Source: DYRB01 sp963709645 (GTDB taxonomy: Bacteria; Pseudomonadota; Gammaproteobacteria; Chromatiales; Chromatiaceae). Taken from it: 64,000 nucleotides of DNA. Under the pieces are notes generated by a model, which saw only the letters and a list, made by a program, of their open reading frames with translations, was not told the origin of the DNA and did no database searches. The position numbers were made by a program, and so were the translations under genes. This document shows positions 16,596-24,724 of the stretch, one piece after another (positions within the stretch are counted from its first letter, which is position 1; the number at the start of each line of letters is the position of its first letter). The stretch is from contig CAVPXP010000038.1 of the NCBI GenBank assembly GCA_963709645.1, positions 1 to 64,000 of the forward strand, written 5' to 3'.

Positions 16596-17162
16596 TCAGG
16601 GCTTGGGTAGCGTCACCCCGAGCTGTCCCTGGTACTTGCCGCCTCGGTCCCTATAGGAGCACTCGCAAGGCTCGTCGGACTCGAAGAAAAGAATCTGGGC
16701 GACCCCCTCGTTGGCGTAGATCTTGGCCGGAAGGGGCGTGGTGTTGGAGAACTCCAGGGTCACGTGCCCCTCCCACTCGGGTTCCAGGGGGGTCACGTTC
16801 ACGATGATGCCGCAGCGGGCGTAGGTGCTCTTGCCCAGGCAGACCACCAGGACGTCCCGCGGGATGCGCAGGTACTCCACGGTTCGCGCCAGGGCGAAGG
16901 AGTTGGGCGGGATGATGCAGACATCGGACTTGAGGTCGACGAAGCTGTTGGAGTCGAAGTTCTTCGGGTCGACGATGGCCGAGTTGATGTTGGTGAAGAT
17001 CTTGAACTCGTCGGCACAGCGAACGTCGTAGCCGTAGCTCGAGGTCCCGTAGGAGATGATCCGCCCGGCATCAGACTCCCGCACCTGGGCGGGGGCGAAG
17101 GGCTCGATCATGCGGTGCGCCTCCACCATGCGGCGAATCCAGCGGTCGGACTTGATGGACAT
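16596..17162 (-). CDS. dcd: dCTP deaminase
   Basis: A 188-residue trimeric enzyme that converts dCTP to dUTP and so supplies dUMP for thymidylate synthesis. Signature blocks are all present: MSIKSDRWIRRM, SYGTSSYGYDVRCADEFKIF, PPNSFALARTVEYLRIPRDV, GKSTYARCGIIVNVTPLEPE and the catalytic Glu in EGHVTLEFSN (about residue 137). Length is close to E. coli Dcd (193 aa). Intact. The downstream queuosine transporter begins 80 bases after its stop. Confidence 0.97.
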   Translation of the reverse strand: MSIKSDRWIRRMVEAHRMIEPFAPAQVRESDAGRIISYGTSSYGYDVRCADEFKIFTNINSAIVDPKNFDSNSFVDLKSDVCIIPPNSFALARTVEYLRIPRDVLVVCLGKSTYARCGIIVNVTPLEPEWEGHVTLEFSNTTPLPAKIYANEGVAQILFFESDEPCECSYRDRGGKYQGQLGVTLPKP

Positions 17163-17244
17163 GGGGCAATCTCTCGCTCGGTCAAACCCCTGTCGGGGCG
17201 GGCAGAAAACGGCGCAGGTTACAACGCCCCGCGGTTCACCGCCA

Positions 17245-18012
17245 TCACTCGCGCAGCAGCAGCCGCTTGGCCTCGTTGATCTTGGCCGCCAGGTAGTCGG
17301 AACCCCCGCGGTCGGGATGGAATCGCTGCATCAGTCGGCGGTGCGCCGCGCGGATCTCCTCCTCCAAGGCCCCGTCCGCGAGGCCGAGGATGCGCAGGGC
17401 CTCGTCGCGGTCCATCCGGGGATTGGCGCCGAGTTGGCTGCCAGGGCCGGCACCGACCCCCGCACCCGAGTCCTGGTCCCGCCAGGTATCGCCGCACTCG
17501 CGGTCGAGGTAGGTTTCGAGGATGGTGGCGGATTGCTGGTCCTGGGCGCGGCACAGATCCAGTAGGGTCAATATCAGGTCCAGGGGCAGGTCTGATAGCT
17601 GCCGCCCGGACAGCGGACCCTCGCGGACGGTTCCGTTCATGCGCCCGGTGGCATGATCCAGGGTCATGTCCAGAAAGCGGGTACGGATGGACGACGTCTG
17701 ACCGCCGCCGGGTGCCCCTGCCGCCCCAGACGCACCCAGCATGCCCAGACTGCGTAGGACCTGTTGCACGACCGGCAAGAGGCGCACGATGTTGGCCACC
17801 CGCACGATGGCGGGGACTGCGGCGGCCAGGGCGGCGAACAAGGGGTTGAGCCGTCCGGTGAGCACCAGCACGACGAGGAGACCGATGCCGCCGTAGAGGG
17901 CCGCCTTGCGCAGGGTCGCGGCGACCCTTTGCGGCGGGGTCCGGCGCAGCCAGTGCAACCCCCACAGCACCAGGAAGATGAGCCCGACCAACAGGAATAG
18001 CCGGAAGAACAC
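17245..18012 (-). CDS. Membrane-anchored DnaJ-domain protein
   Basis: A 255-residue protein with an N-terminal membrane anchor (FFRLFLLVGLIFLVLWGLHW), a second hydrophobic segment (YGGIGLLVVLVLTGRL) and possibly a third before residue 90. A soluble middle follows, then a C-terminal J-domain of about 60 residues with RMDRDEALRILGLADGALEE and the HPD motif in RRLMQRFHPDRGGSDYLAAK. The topology (N-terminal TM, C-terminal J) is that of DjlA/TIM14-like co-chaperones that recruit DnaK to membranes. Four bases separate its start from the stop of the VWA gene upstream, so the two are an operon. Confidence 0.85.
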   Translation of the reverse strand: MFFRLFLLVGLIFLVLWGLHWLRRTPPQRVAATLRKAALYGGIGLLVVLVLTGRLNPLFAALAAAVPAIVRVANIVRLLPVVQQVLRSLGMLGASGAAGAPGGGQTSSIRTRFLDMTLDHATGRMNGTVREGPLSGRQLSDLPLDLILTLLDLCRAQDQQSATILETYLDRECGDTWRDQDSGAGVGAGPGSQLGANPRMDRDEALRILGLADGALEEEIRAAHRRLMQRFHPDRGGSDYLAAKINEAKRLLLRE

Positions 18013-18015
18013 GGA

Positions 18016-18788
18016 TCAGTCCCCGCCGCCCTTGGGCGCAACCTGATGGGTCAGCTGCAAAACGGCCCCGCCGCGGGCACGCCCAAACTCGGCCAGTGCC
18101 TTCCGCCCGCCGGCGGCATAGACAGCGACGGCGCTGAGCAGATCGCGCAAGACCTGGGGACTCCTGGCATCGAAGGGTGCATAGGCTCCACCGCTCAGGC
18201 GCGCAATCTGACGGAGGCATCGCTCCGCCACGGGATCCCCGCCCTCCTGAAAGACAAAGGCCGGCAGACCCTGCAGCCCGAGCCGTCCGGCCAGGCCGGC
18301 CAGCTCGTCGGTGCTCTCCTCCACAGCAGTCGCCGATGAACACCAGGGCATTGACCCGCCCCCGGGCAGCCTCGTCCAAGGCGTGGCTCAGCACCCGGCC
18401 GATTTGGGTGAGCCCGGCTGCACAACGCACCTTGGACATGAGCCCGACCAGTTCCCTGGCCTCACCGCACCATGCGCGAGGCGCTCAATTCCAAGACGCC
18501 ACGATAAAAGCAGAGCTGGACCTCAAGCCCGCCCAGGTCGCGGGTCTCGCTGAACATGGCCGACTGGATGCGCGTGGCCTGGGCCCAGGTCGGTTCGCGG
18601 CTGGCCGTGGCATCCAGGGCGAAGATCAGACGCCCACGGCCCCCAGTCGGACCACGCCTCGGGGTCACCGAGACCTGGCGTAGAAACGCATCCACGGCAC
18701 CCTGGTCGGTGCCGCGCAAGTCGCGGGACGTAGGGTCCTCTGGCGTCGGCTTGGGCGGGCGCCCGGCGTTCGAGCGGTCTGAGTTCAC
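18016..18788 (-). pseudogene. VWA-domain protein, two frameshifts
   Basis: Three consecutive frames make one von Willebrand factor A-like protein of about 257 aa. Frame one (from ATG 18788) has GRLIFALDATASREPTWAQA, a MIDAS-like DxTxS variant, and QLCFYRGVLELSAS. Frame two has SKVRCAAGLTQIGRVLSHAL ... VNALVFIGDC. Frame three has VEESTDELAGLAGRLGLQGL ... GGDPVAERCLRQIARLSGGA. The breaks are near 18468 and near 18335 (one extra T in GACTGCTGTGG). Each is a single base. Operon with the downstream DnaJ-like gene. Metal-dependent protein binding is inferred. Confidence 0.72.
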
Positions 18789-19073
18789 GTGGGCATCGGG
18801 CTCTTCGCGCGGTAGAGTTGGTAAGGATACCTGGGCAACCCCGTTTCAATCCAACCACAGCGGCCTGTCCTTGGGTCACCCCTGGGCAGGGGCAGGGTCC
18901 GGCCTGGACATCCGCCCGGGCCGCCAGATGTGCCCTGATCAGGGAGAGGAATCCAGGGGTCGGCGGTTCGACACAGGCACAAGGTCGTCCATAATCCACA
19001 CATGGTGGTGGCAGAAACCACGTCAACGGGACAGACGAGAGGCCTTTGGCGATGACTTCGGCGTTGCAGCCTG

Positions 19074-19781
19074 ATGGGTAGCTGCCTGCTGAACAGAGGC
19101 TCAGGACGAGCGATCTCGCTCGGATACCTGGCCAAGGTCCGGTACGGCACCCCGGGCCTCCGGTCGGCGGGAGCGACAAAGGCCCGTCGCAAACGGTCCC
19201 ATCGCTGGCGCCCCTCTGTGGCGGTTTGCCTGGCGGCGTCCCTATCCCTGCCTCTGCTCGGTTGCGGCCATGCACCGCTGCGCAGCGACCAGCTTGGAGA
19301 CCCCGCGCTCGTTCCGATCCGTGCCGCCTTCGAGCGCACCCTCGCCCGGGCCCGCTCGGACCCGGACCTATCCTGGGAGAGCGGCTGGCTCGGCAACGCC
19401 AGCATCAACCTTTTTGGAGGCTCGCGCCGCGGCCTGTGCTACGAGTGGCGCAACCTGGTGTTCGACGGCGTGATCGACACGGTGCACGGCCTCGGCTGGG
19501 ACGCCACCGGCGTCGTCATTAGCAAGGGGACCTACAGTGAGCACTCGGCGGTGATCGTCTACGACCCCAAGCGTATCCCGCCGGACGAGCTCCTCTCGGC
19601 CGGTCTCGGCAGGCCTGTCTATGTCCTGGATGCCTGGCGGCGGGGTGAGGCGGACATCTACCCGATGCAAACCTGGTTGGACTTACCGATCATCGTGCGC
19701 TCCCCGCCGCAGATCAAACACCTGCCGGTAAGCACCAAACCGGCTGCATTCCCGCCCACCGTCACCCCTACCGGCTCCTGA
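19074..19781 (+). CDS. Predicted lipoprotein with a possible Cys-His-Asp (papain-like) site
   Basis: Up to 235 residues. The true start is uncertain: the signal region is RRKRSHRWRPSVAVCLAASL followed by the lipobox SLPLLGC, so the first 40 or so residues from ATG 19074 may not be translated. The mature part has SRRGLCYEWRNLVFDG, then SEHSAVIVYDP, then YVLDAWRRGEADIYPM. A Cys, a His in a beta-strand context and an Asp in this order resemble NlpC/P60- or papain-type amidases, but I do not recognise the family. It would be lipid-anchored and periplasmic or on the outer membrane. Confidence 0.6.
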   Translation: MGSCLLNRGSGRAISLGYLAKVRYGTPGLRSAGATKARRKRSHRWRPSVAVCLAASLSLPLLGCGHAPLRSDQLGDPALVPIRAAFERTLARARSDPDLSWESGWLGNASINLFGGSRRGLCYEWRNLVFDGVIDTVHGLGWDATGVVISKGTYSEHSAVIVYDPKRIPPDELLSAGLGRPVYVLDAWRRGEADIYPMQTWLDLPIIVRSPPQIKHLPVSTKPAAFPPTVTPTGS

Positions 19782-19811
19782 CCCAAGGTCGCGTCTCCGC
19801 CCGGGGGCGCA

Positions 19812-20093
19812 TCAGGCGGCGCCGGGGCGGCGCTTGAGCCAGCCGATCATACTGACCCGCCCGCGGTGGGCGGGGCGGACCTCGAGGGGATCGTCGATGC
19901 CGGCCCGATGGAAGCTGCAGGACCGATGCAGGTCCAGCATCTCAGGGCACATGGCTGACACCATTGGCTGGGGCAGGAATCCGTCAGTGAGGCACCAGTC
20001 GGCCCGGCCGAGTACCCGATCGATGCCGTCGCAGGTATCAAGCACCCCGGCCGCCAGGGACAGGGCGCAGACTCGATCCGGGGTGCATCGAGT
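19812..20093 (-). pseudogene. C-terminal remnant of an unknown gene cut by IS630
   Basis: On the minus strand a frame open from the IS630 end reads CTPDRVCALSLAAGVLDTCD, then GRADWCLTDGFLPQPMVSAM and on to a stop at 19812. It has several cysteines and no start codon of its own except GTG 20045. It looks like the last 90 residues of a gene whose front was separated by the IS630 insertion at 20094. No matching front part is seen on the other side of the element (21222 onward is a cytochrome gene). Confidence 0.45.
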
Positions 20094-21221
20094 TATACGT
20101 AGCTAATGCGGTTTTTCGGCTTATCAATTGCCGATAATCTCGAAATTCTCGGTCAGAAGTGTCCGTAGGCGCGGGGCATACGAATCTAGCTCACCAAAGA
20201 AATTCTGGCACGCCGCTTTGTACTTGTCGAACGTATCGTAATATCGATTGTAGAGAACTTCGCGCTTGAAAAACTTCCAGAAACGCTCAATGAGATTGAG
20301 ATTCGGAGAATACGGCGGCAGAAACTCCAGTTTGATTCGCGATGTCCGCAAGTACTCGCTAACCGCCTTGGAGCGATAATAGCGGGCATTGTCGCAAATG
20401 ACGATGATGCAGGATGCCGTCGAATTCGCCTTTTCGATCTGCTCGAACAAAGCGATGGTGGAGATCGCATCGATGGTGTCGTCGAAACGGATCTGAGCAC
20501 TCATCGTCCGAATGTCGATCGCGCCGTTGATGTTGAGCCGCCGACGCCCCGTGTTGCTTTTGATCGCGTGCTCCTTGCCGCGCTCGATCCAACCGCATCC
20601 GATGACGGGATTGTGCTGCGGATGGGTTGCGTCCATGAAGTAGATCGGATCGCCATCGGCTTGGTTTTTCTTGATCTTTTCGTAGGTGTCGAGGAACGCC
20701 TCTTGGGCCGCGGGGTCGGCCTTGCCAGGCTCAAGCTTGGCCTTCTTGTAGACGTAGCCGAGACGGCGGAGGACGGCGGTCATGCCGCTGGCGGTGTAAG
20801 ACACCCCCCAGCGCTTCTCTACCCATCGCGCGACCGACTCCGCTGTCGGGTACAGACGGGTGCGAAGATGAGCACGCAACTCTTCCAACTGGGAGTCGTC
20901 GAGGAGGGCCTCGCTGCCGACATAATTCATCCGCAACAGCGTATCAAGGCCACCATCTTTGTAGCGTTTGAAGTAGCCGCGGGCCGTGTCCTGGTCGATC
21001 AGCAAGGCCTCGGCGACATCGGCGGTGCGCCAGCCGCTGCCAAGAAGAATCACAGCGTTGATCCGGTAGGCCTCGCGCACGTTCGGCGTGCCGCGGTGGG
21101 CGGCGCGCAGCTCGGCGAGTTCCTGCTGGTCAAGGCGGTAGTCGTGCATGGCCTGAAGTTTACCAAATATCGGCCGGTTACCGCCAAGTCATAAACCGAA
21201 ATCTCACATGCGAGACGTATA
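20094..21221 (-). mobile_element. IS630-family insertion sequence, complete
   Basis: The ends are imperfect inverted repeats: TATACGTAGCTAATGCGG at 20094 and, in reverse complement at the other end, TATACGTCTCGCATGTGAG finishing at 21221. Both ends abut TA, the IS630/Tc1 target that is duplicated on insertion. The element carries one intact transposase gene. Its right boundary lies only two bases beyond the stop codon of the NapC-type cytochrome gene. Confidence 0.8.
20124..21149 (-). CDS. IS630-family transposase
   Basis: A 341-residue single-frame transposase. The N-terminal half carries a winged HTH (WRTADVAEALLIDQDTARGY and WVEKRWGVSYTASGMTAVLR), followed by the DDE catalytic domain: first Asp in IYFMDATHPQHNP, second in IIVICDNARYYRSK, and the acidic third residue in LPPYSPNLNLIERFWKFFKR. 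Length and motif spacing are normal for IS630 and no frame break is present, so it may be active. Confidence 0.93.
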   Translation of the reverse strand: MHDYRLDQQELAELRAAHRGTPNVREAYRINAVILLGSGWRTADVAEALLIDQDTARGYFKRYKDGGLDTLLRMNYVGSEALLDDSQLEELRAHLRTRLYPTAESVARWVEKRWGVSYTASGMTAVLRRLGYVYKKAKLEPGKADPAAQEAFLDTYEKIKKNQADGDPIYFMDATHPQHNPVIGCGWIERGKEHAIKSNTGRRRLNINGAIDIRTMSAQIRFDDTIDAISTIALFEQIEKANSTASCIIVICDNARYYRSKAVSEYLRTSRIKLEFLPPYSPNLNLIERFWKFFKREVLYNRYYDTFDKYKAACQNFFGELDSYAPRLRTLLTENFEIIGN

Positions 21222-21223
21222 CC

Positions 21224-21868
21224 TCAATGCGCGCCGAAGAGGGCCGCGGCCTCCCCGTCCTTCAGCCCAAACTCTTCCTCGACCATGCGGTTCCAAGCCT
21301 CGCGCTTGAAAGTCTCTTCTCCCGGCACCTTGCGGTGGACTAAGTTGATGTGACAGTCGATGCAGGACTTCCCAGCGGTCTCCTCCCGGTGGATCGCGGC
21401 GGTGTCGGCCCGCTTGCCCTGAATGGCCTCCAGCTCATGGCAGCGCTTGCAGGTCGCGGAGTCCCTTGCTTTGAACCAATTGCGCGCGGAGAAGGCAGCC
21501 TCCGGCAGGTGCAGGGCCGCGATCACGGGGTCGTCGTAGTCAGGCCCGAGGAGCTTACCCTTGATCTGCTTGATGAGGTCCTTGCCCCCCACGGCGTGGT
21601 CCCAAGTAGCGGCAAAGACCCCTTCGGAGACATGGCAGTCCCCACAGGAGGCTCTAACCCCCGAGGCATTGTCGTAATGCACCGATGTCTTGTAGCTGTC
21701 CTCCGCGAAGGTCATGGAGTGGCAGCTGGTGCAGAAGGCGTTCGAGCTGCTGAAGTGGTCAAACTCGATCAGGAAGGCCATGAACAGGATGCCAGCCGCC
21801 CCTCCGGCCACCAGGGCGAAAAGGACGTGGCGGGTGATGAAGAGGGGAGCGCGCAGCTTAACCACCAC
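21224..21868 (-). CDS. NapC/NrfH/NirT-type tetraheme cytochrome c
   Basis: About 214 residues. An N-terminal membrane anchor (FITRHVLFALVAGGAAGILF) is followed by four CxxCH heme sites in the order CTSCH, CGDCH, CKRCH, CIDCH. Proteins of this family take electrons from quinol and hand them to periplasmic multiheme enzymes. The start is GTG 21868 or 21865, inside the 3' end of the octaheme gene (GGAGGAGG a few bases upstream), giving an overlap of about 8-11 bases and so translational coupling. The stop is three bases from the IS630 end, so the coding region is just spared. Confidence 0.87.
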   Translation of the reverse strand: MVVKLRAPLFITRHVLFALVAGGAAGILFMAFLIEFDHFSSSNAFCTSCHSMTFAEDSYKTSVHYDNASGVRASCGDCHVSEGVFAATWDHAVGGKDLIKQIKGKLLGPDYDDPVIAALHLPEAAFSARNWFKARDSATCKRCHELEAIQGKRADTAAIHREETAGKSCIDCHINLVHRKVPGEETFKREAWNRMVEEEFGLKDGEAAALFGAH

Positions 21869-23315
21869 CGGCCTCCTCCATGCCGAAGCCGAGGATCGGG
21901 TTGGTCTGTTGGGTGTCCTTGAGCCACTGGTGCTGTTCCTTGTCGCTGACGTGGCGATCAATGATGGCTTGGGCGTCGGTCCCTGCGACCTCGCGCACCT
22001 GGGGCAGGAAACGGGCATAGAAGTTGCGGCCTACCAGGTACATTCCTTCCCACCAGGCGTGGTTGGGGCTGCCCATAGAGGCCCCGTGGCGGGCACGGGC
22101 ACCCTCGTCGTGCCAGAGTTCCCAATAGGTCAGTTCGATGGGCTCGTCGAAGGGGAGCGGGGTCAACTTTTGCGCGGCGTAGAGGTCCGCCATGATGTCA
22201 CGGGCGGGGATGGCGAACTTCGTATTGAATAGCTCGACCACATTGTCGAACTGCGTCATGAAACCCTCGGTCACGGCCTTGCTGTGACACTCCAGGCACA
22301 CCGCCTGCATTGCCTGCCGCCGTCGATCCGGCGGGATCACGAACTTGACCTCGGCCTCGGTCCCGTCGTTCTTGAGAAACTGTGCCCCGCGCTTGGGCGG
22401 CTCCTGGCTCTCGGGGAGGTCGCGCTTGTCGCCGTCCACGAACATGACCAGATATTGCCTTTCCGACACCGGGCTATTCAGGCGCCAGGCATCACGCATC
22501 CCCACGTCGTGCGAAGGCGGCAGCTTGCCGGCGGCACCCATATGGCAGGTGGCGCAGGTCGGGGCGGCGCTGTAATCCTTGCCGGCGACCCAGGTCTCGG
22601 CACCGAGGTTCATTTGGTCGCGGTTGGCGACGTAGAGCATGCCGTGTTTGGATGCCTCGAAGACCTCCTTGTCGGGGGAATCGGGCCCGGCATGGCAGCG
22701 GACACAAGCCTCCGGCTCGCGGGCCTGGGCCCGCGAGAAGGCGTGGCGGCCGTGGCAAGCGGAGCAGGATCCCTTGGACCCATCAGGATTGACCCGTCCG
22801 ATACCCGAATTCGGCCAGGTCGCCGGGTCCAGGGTGCCGTCGCCGCGGACCTTGACCACAGAACCGTGGCACTGGTCGCACCCGGCGGCCTGGATGGCCG
22901 GACCTGTGAGGTTATCCGCGAGGGCTCTGACGCGCTCACCGACCACGGCCACGGCCTCGGCATGGACCGATCCCTGCTGCTCCTCGACCTCGACGGTATG
23001 GCAACGCCCGCAGTCCTTGGGCGAGACGATGGTCGCAATGACCTGCCCCTCGTGCTCGATGGCGTCGGTGTCCTCGCGAGCCGCCTGGTGACAGTCCATG
23101 CAGTTGACCCCGGCCTTGGCGTGGGCGCTCTCCTGCCATTGCGTTGTCAGTCCCGCGGAGGACTTGGCGTGACAACTGGCACAAGCCTCCCCCGCAGGGT
23201 GGCCCCAGTTGCTGGGCTCGAGCTTGACCTTGGCGCCGAGGGCCGCCGCAGGACCTAGAACCAGGCACGCAAGCGCAACCCGGAGCATCCATCGAGAGTC
23301 GTATCGGCAGCCCAT
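21858..23315 (-). CDS. Octaheme cytochrome c, hydroxylamine oxidoreductase (HAO)-like
   Basis: A 485-residue secreted protein with a signal peptide (WMLRVALACLVLGPAAALGA) and eight CxxCH sites in order: CASCH, CMDCH, CGRCH, CDQCH, CSACH, CVRCH, CATCH, CLECH. The C-terminal WELWHDEGARARHGASMGSP followed by NHAWWEGMYLVGRNFYARFL is characteristic of the HAO family. Ammonia oxidizers have a Tyr in this last region that cross-links the P460 heme; here I see Asn-His in the corresponding-looking place. With a NapC-type partner this fits the reductive HAO-like group (nitrite or hydroxylamine reduction, as in epsilonproteobacterial HaoA-HaoC). AGGGGGGA precedes ATG 23315. Confidence 0.85.
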   Translation of the reverse strand: MGCRYDSRWMLRVALACLVLGPAAALGAKVKLEPSNWGHPAGEACASCHAKSSAGLTTQWQESAHAKAGVNCMDCHQAAREDTDAIEHEGQVIATIVSPKDCGRCHTVEVEEQQGSVHAEAVAVVGERVRALADNLTGPAIQAAGCDQCHGSVVKVRGDGTLDPATWPNSGIGRVNPDGSKGSCSACHGRHAFSRAQAREPEACVRCHAGPDSPDKEVFEASKHGMLYVANRDQMNLGAETWVAGKDYSAAPTCATCHMGAAGKLPPSHDVGMRDAWRLNSPVSERQYLVMFVDGDKRDLPESQEPPKRGAQFLKNDGTEAEVKFVIPPDRRRQAMQAVCLECHSKAVTEGFMTQFDNVVELFNTKFAIPARDIMADLYAAQKLTPLPFDEPIELTYWELWHDEGARARHGASMGSPNHAWWEGMYLVGRNFYARFLPQVREVAGTDAQAIIDRHVSDKEQHQWLKDTQQTNPILGFGMEEAGGG

Positions 23316-23492
23316 CAGTCCCCCCTATTAAATCGACCGCGCTCGGGCGTCGAGCGGCGCCCTGGCCAAGCCCATGCACAACTGCGCCGGGCGGCTTTCG
23401 GATTATTCCGGGTGGCCGGCCGCAACGCAACGCCCGGGAGTCAAGCCGGCGTCGATGGGCCGAAAACAGGCGCCATCAGCCTCTGATTGCGG

Positions 23493-24551
23493 TCAGTGCG
23501 CGTTCGCCGTCCGGGCCGCCACCCTGCGCAGCTGGGGAAACTCCCGGAGGGCGACGGCAATGGGGATGGAGATCCCCTGCCCCTTCGCGTACACCCCCTC
23601 ATCTGCGGCCGACCCGCTTGAGGGCGCTGACCCCCACCACCCGGGCGGAGGCATCCAGCAGCGGGCCGCCGCTGTACCCCGGGACGAGCTGGACGTTGGT
23701 AACGACCTCGTCGTCTGTAACCCGCAGGACGAGCCCCGGGGCCAAGCTGGCAGCGACGTCGTCGGGGTAGCCGACGGCAAAGACTGACTGGCCCGGCGCC
23801 AGCTGGACCTCCGCGCTCGGGACCAAGGACGGGGTCCGGTAGCCGGAAAGTTTGAGCAGAGCCAAGTCGTGAGCCCTGGCTGACCGCGACTACCCCGGCC
23901 CGTAGCGGGTCTGATCCGCCAGGATGACCTCCACGCTCGTCGCCAGGGTAGCCGAGGCACCCTTGATGTCGAAGGTGACCGATCGGATCGGGTCCGGCGC
24001 CGTTTGCTCCCGCACCAGGCGCTCCAGCTCCGCGACACGCGCGCCACCTGGGCGCCGGGCCAGGCCTTGGCAGCCCCGCTCGCCTCCGCCCCGCGTCGAC
24101 CGGCACCCCTCGCGATCACCTGGGCGTCGATCCGGACCAGACCGCGAGCGCCACTCTCGCAACTGGCCCTCCAACTCGTCCAGGCCACCCTGTCCCGATC
24201 GATGGCCGCTCGGCCCTGCTGCCAGACGTCGGAGCCGACGGGCCGCACCACGTGCCGGGTGGTCAGGATATAGCCGTCCGCCGGAGCAGAAGAAGCCGGC
24301 ACCTTCGGCCAGGGGCGTGCGCACCGCCACTACCGCGAGCGTCCGGATTGAGCCGCCGAATCGCGGTCCGGCCCTGCCCCCATCGGAGCGCTGCGCGAGT
24401 TGCGCGACCAGGTCCCGGTCCGAGCGGGGCCTGGACGCCGCCACCGGGATCGGGACTGCCCCGGCGTCGCGGCGATCCGTGAAGTGCCAGACCCCGTCGG
24501 CGTCCTGGTACCGCAGGATGTCGCCTGGGCGGAACCAACCAGCGCGTTACG
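23493..24551 (-). pseudogene. Trypsin-like serine protease with DUF4124-like N-terminus, frameshifted
   Basis: Pieces in successive frames rebuild one secreted S1-type protease. First comes GDILRYQDADGVWHFTDR (a DUF4124-like module), then IRTLAVVAVRTPLAEGAGFF and, in the next frame, ADGYILTTRHVVRPVGSDVW with the catalytic His region. A coiled linker and FDIKGASATLATSVEVILAD follow, then ALLKLSGYRTPSLVPSAEVQ and VVTNVQLVPGYSGGPLLDAS with the catalytic Ser (GYSGGP). It ends KGQGISIPIAVALREFPQLR at 23493. At least three single-base frame changes are needed. A signal-peptide-like stretch (LGLALSFLRNALVGSAQA) lies just upstream in another frame. Confidence 0.65.
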
Positions 24552-24724
24552 AAGAAAGGAGAGGGCTAGGCCCAAGGTATGCGATGTCGTTCCATGCGGA
24601 ACCCCGTCGGCCTGGACCGCGATCGCCCCGCGCGACCGACTGGCCGACAGTCTAACAGGGTCTTGGGGCGGACACCGGCGCGCCGGGTAGACGTGACTGC
24701 GGCCACAGCCTGGGTGCCCCTGGT

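Noticed and set aside
15590..16807. A 405-codon plus-strand frame over gltX, yhhQ and dcd
   Set aside because: Crosses three well-supported minus-strand genes and has no similarity to known proteins.
24480..24530. Acyl-CoA synthetase motif reading of GWFRPGDILRYQDADGVWHFTDR-type sequence
   Set aside because: It resembles the GWFRTGD motif only by chance; no adenylation domain lies upstream, and the following frame leads into a serine protease, so a DUF4124-like module fits better.
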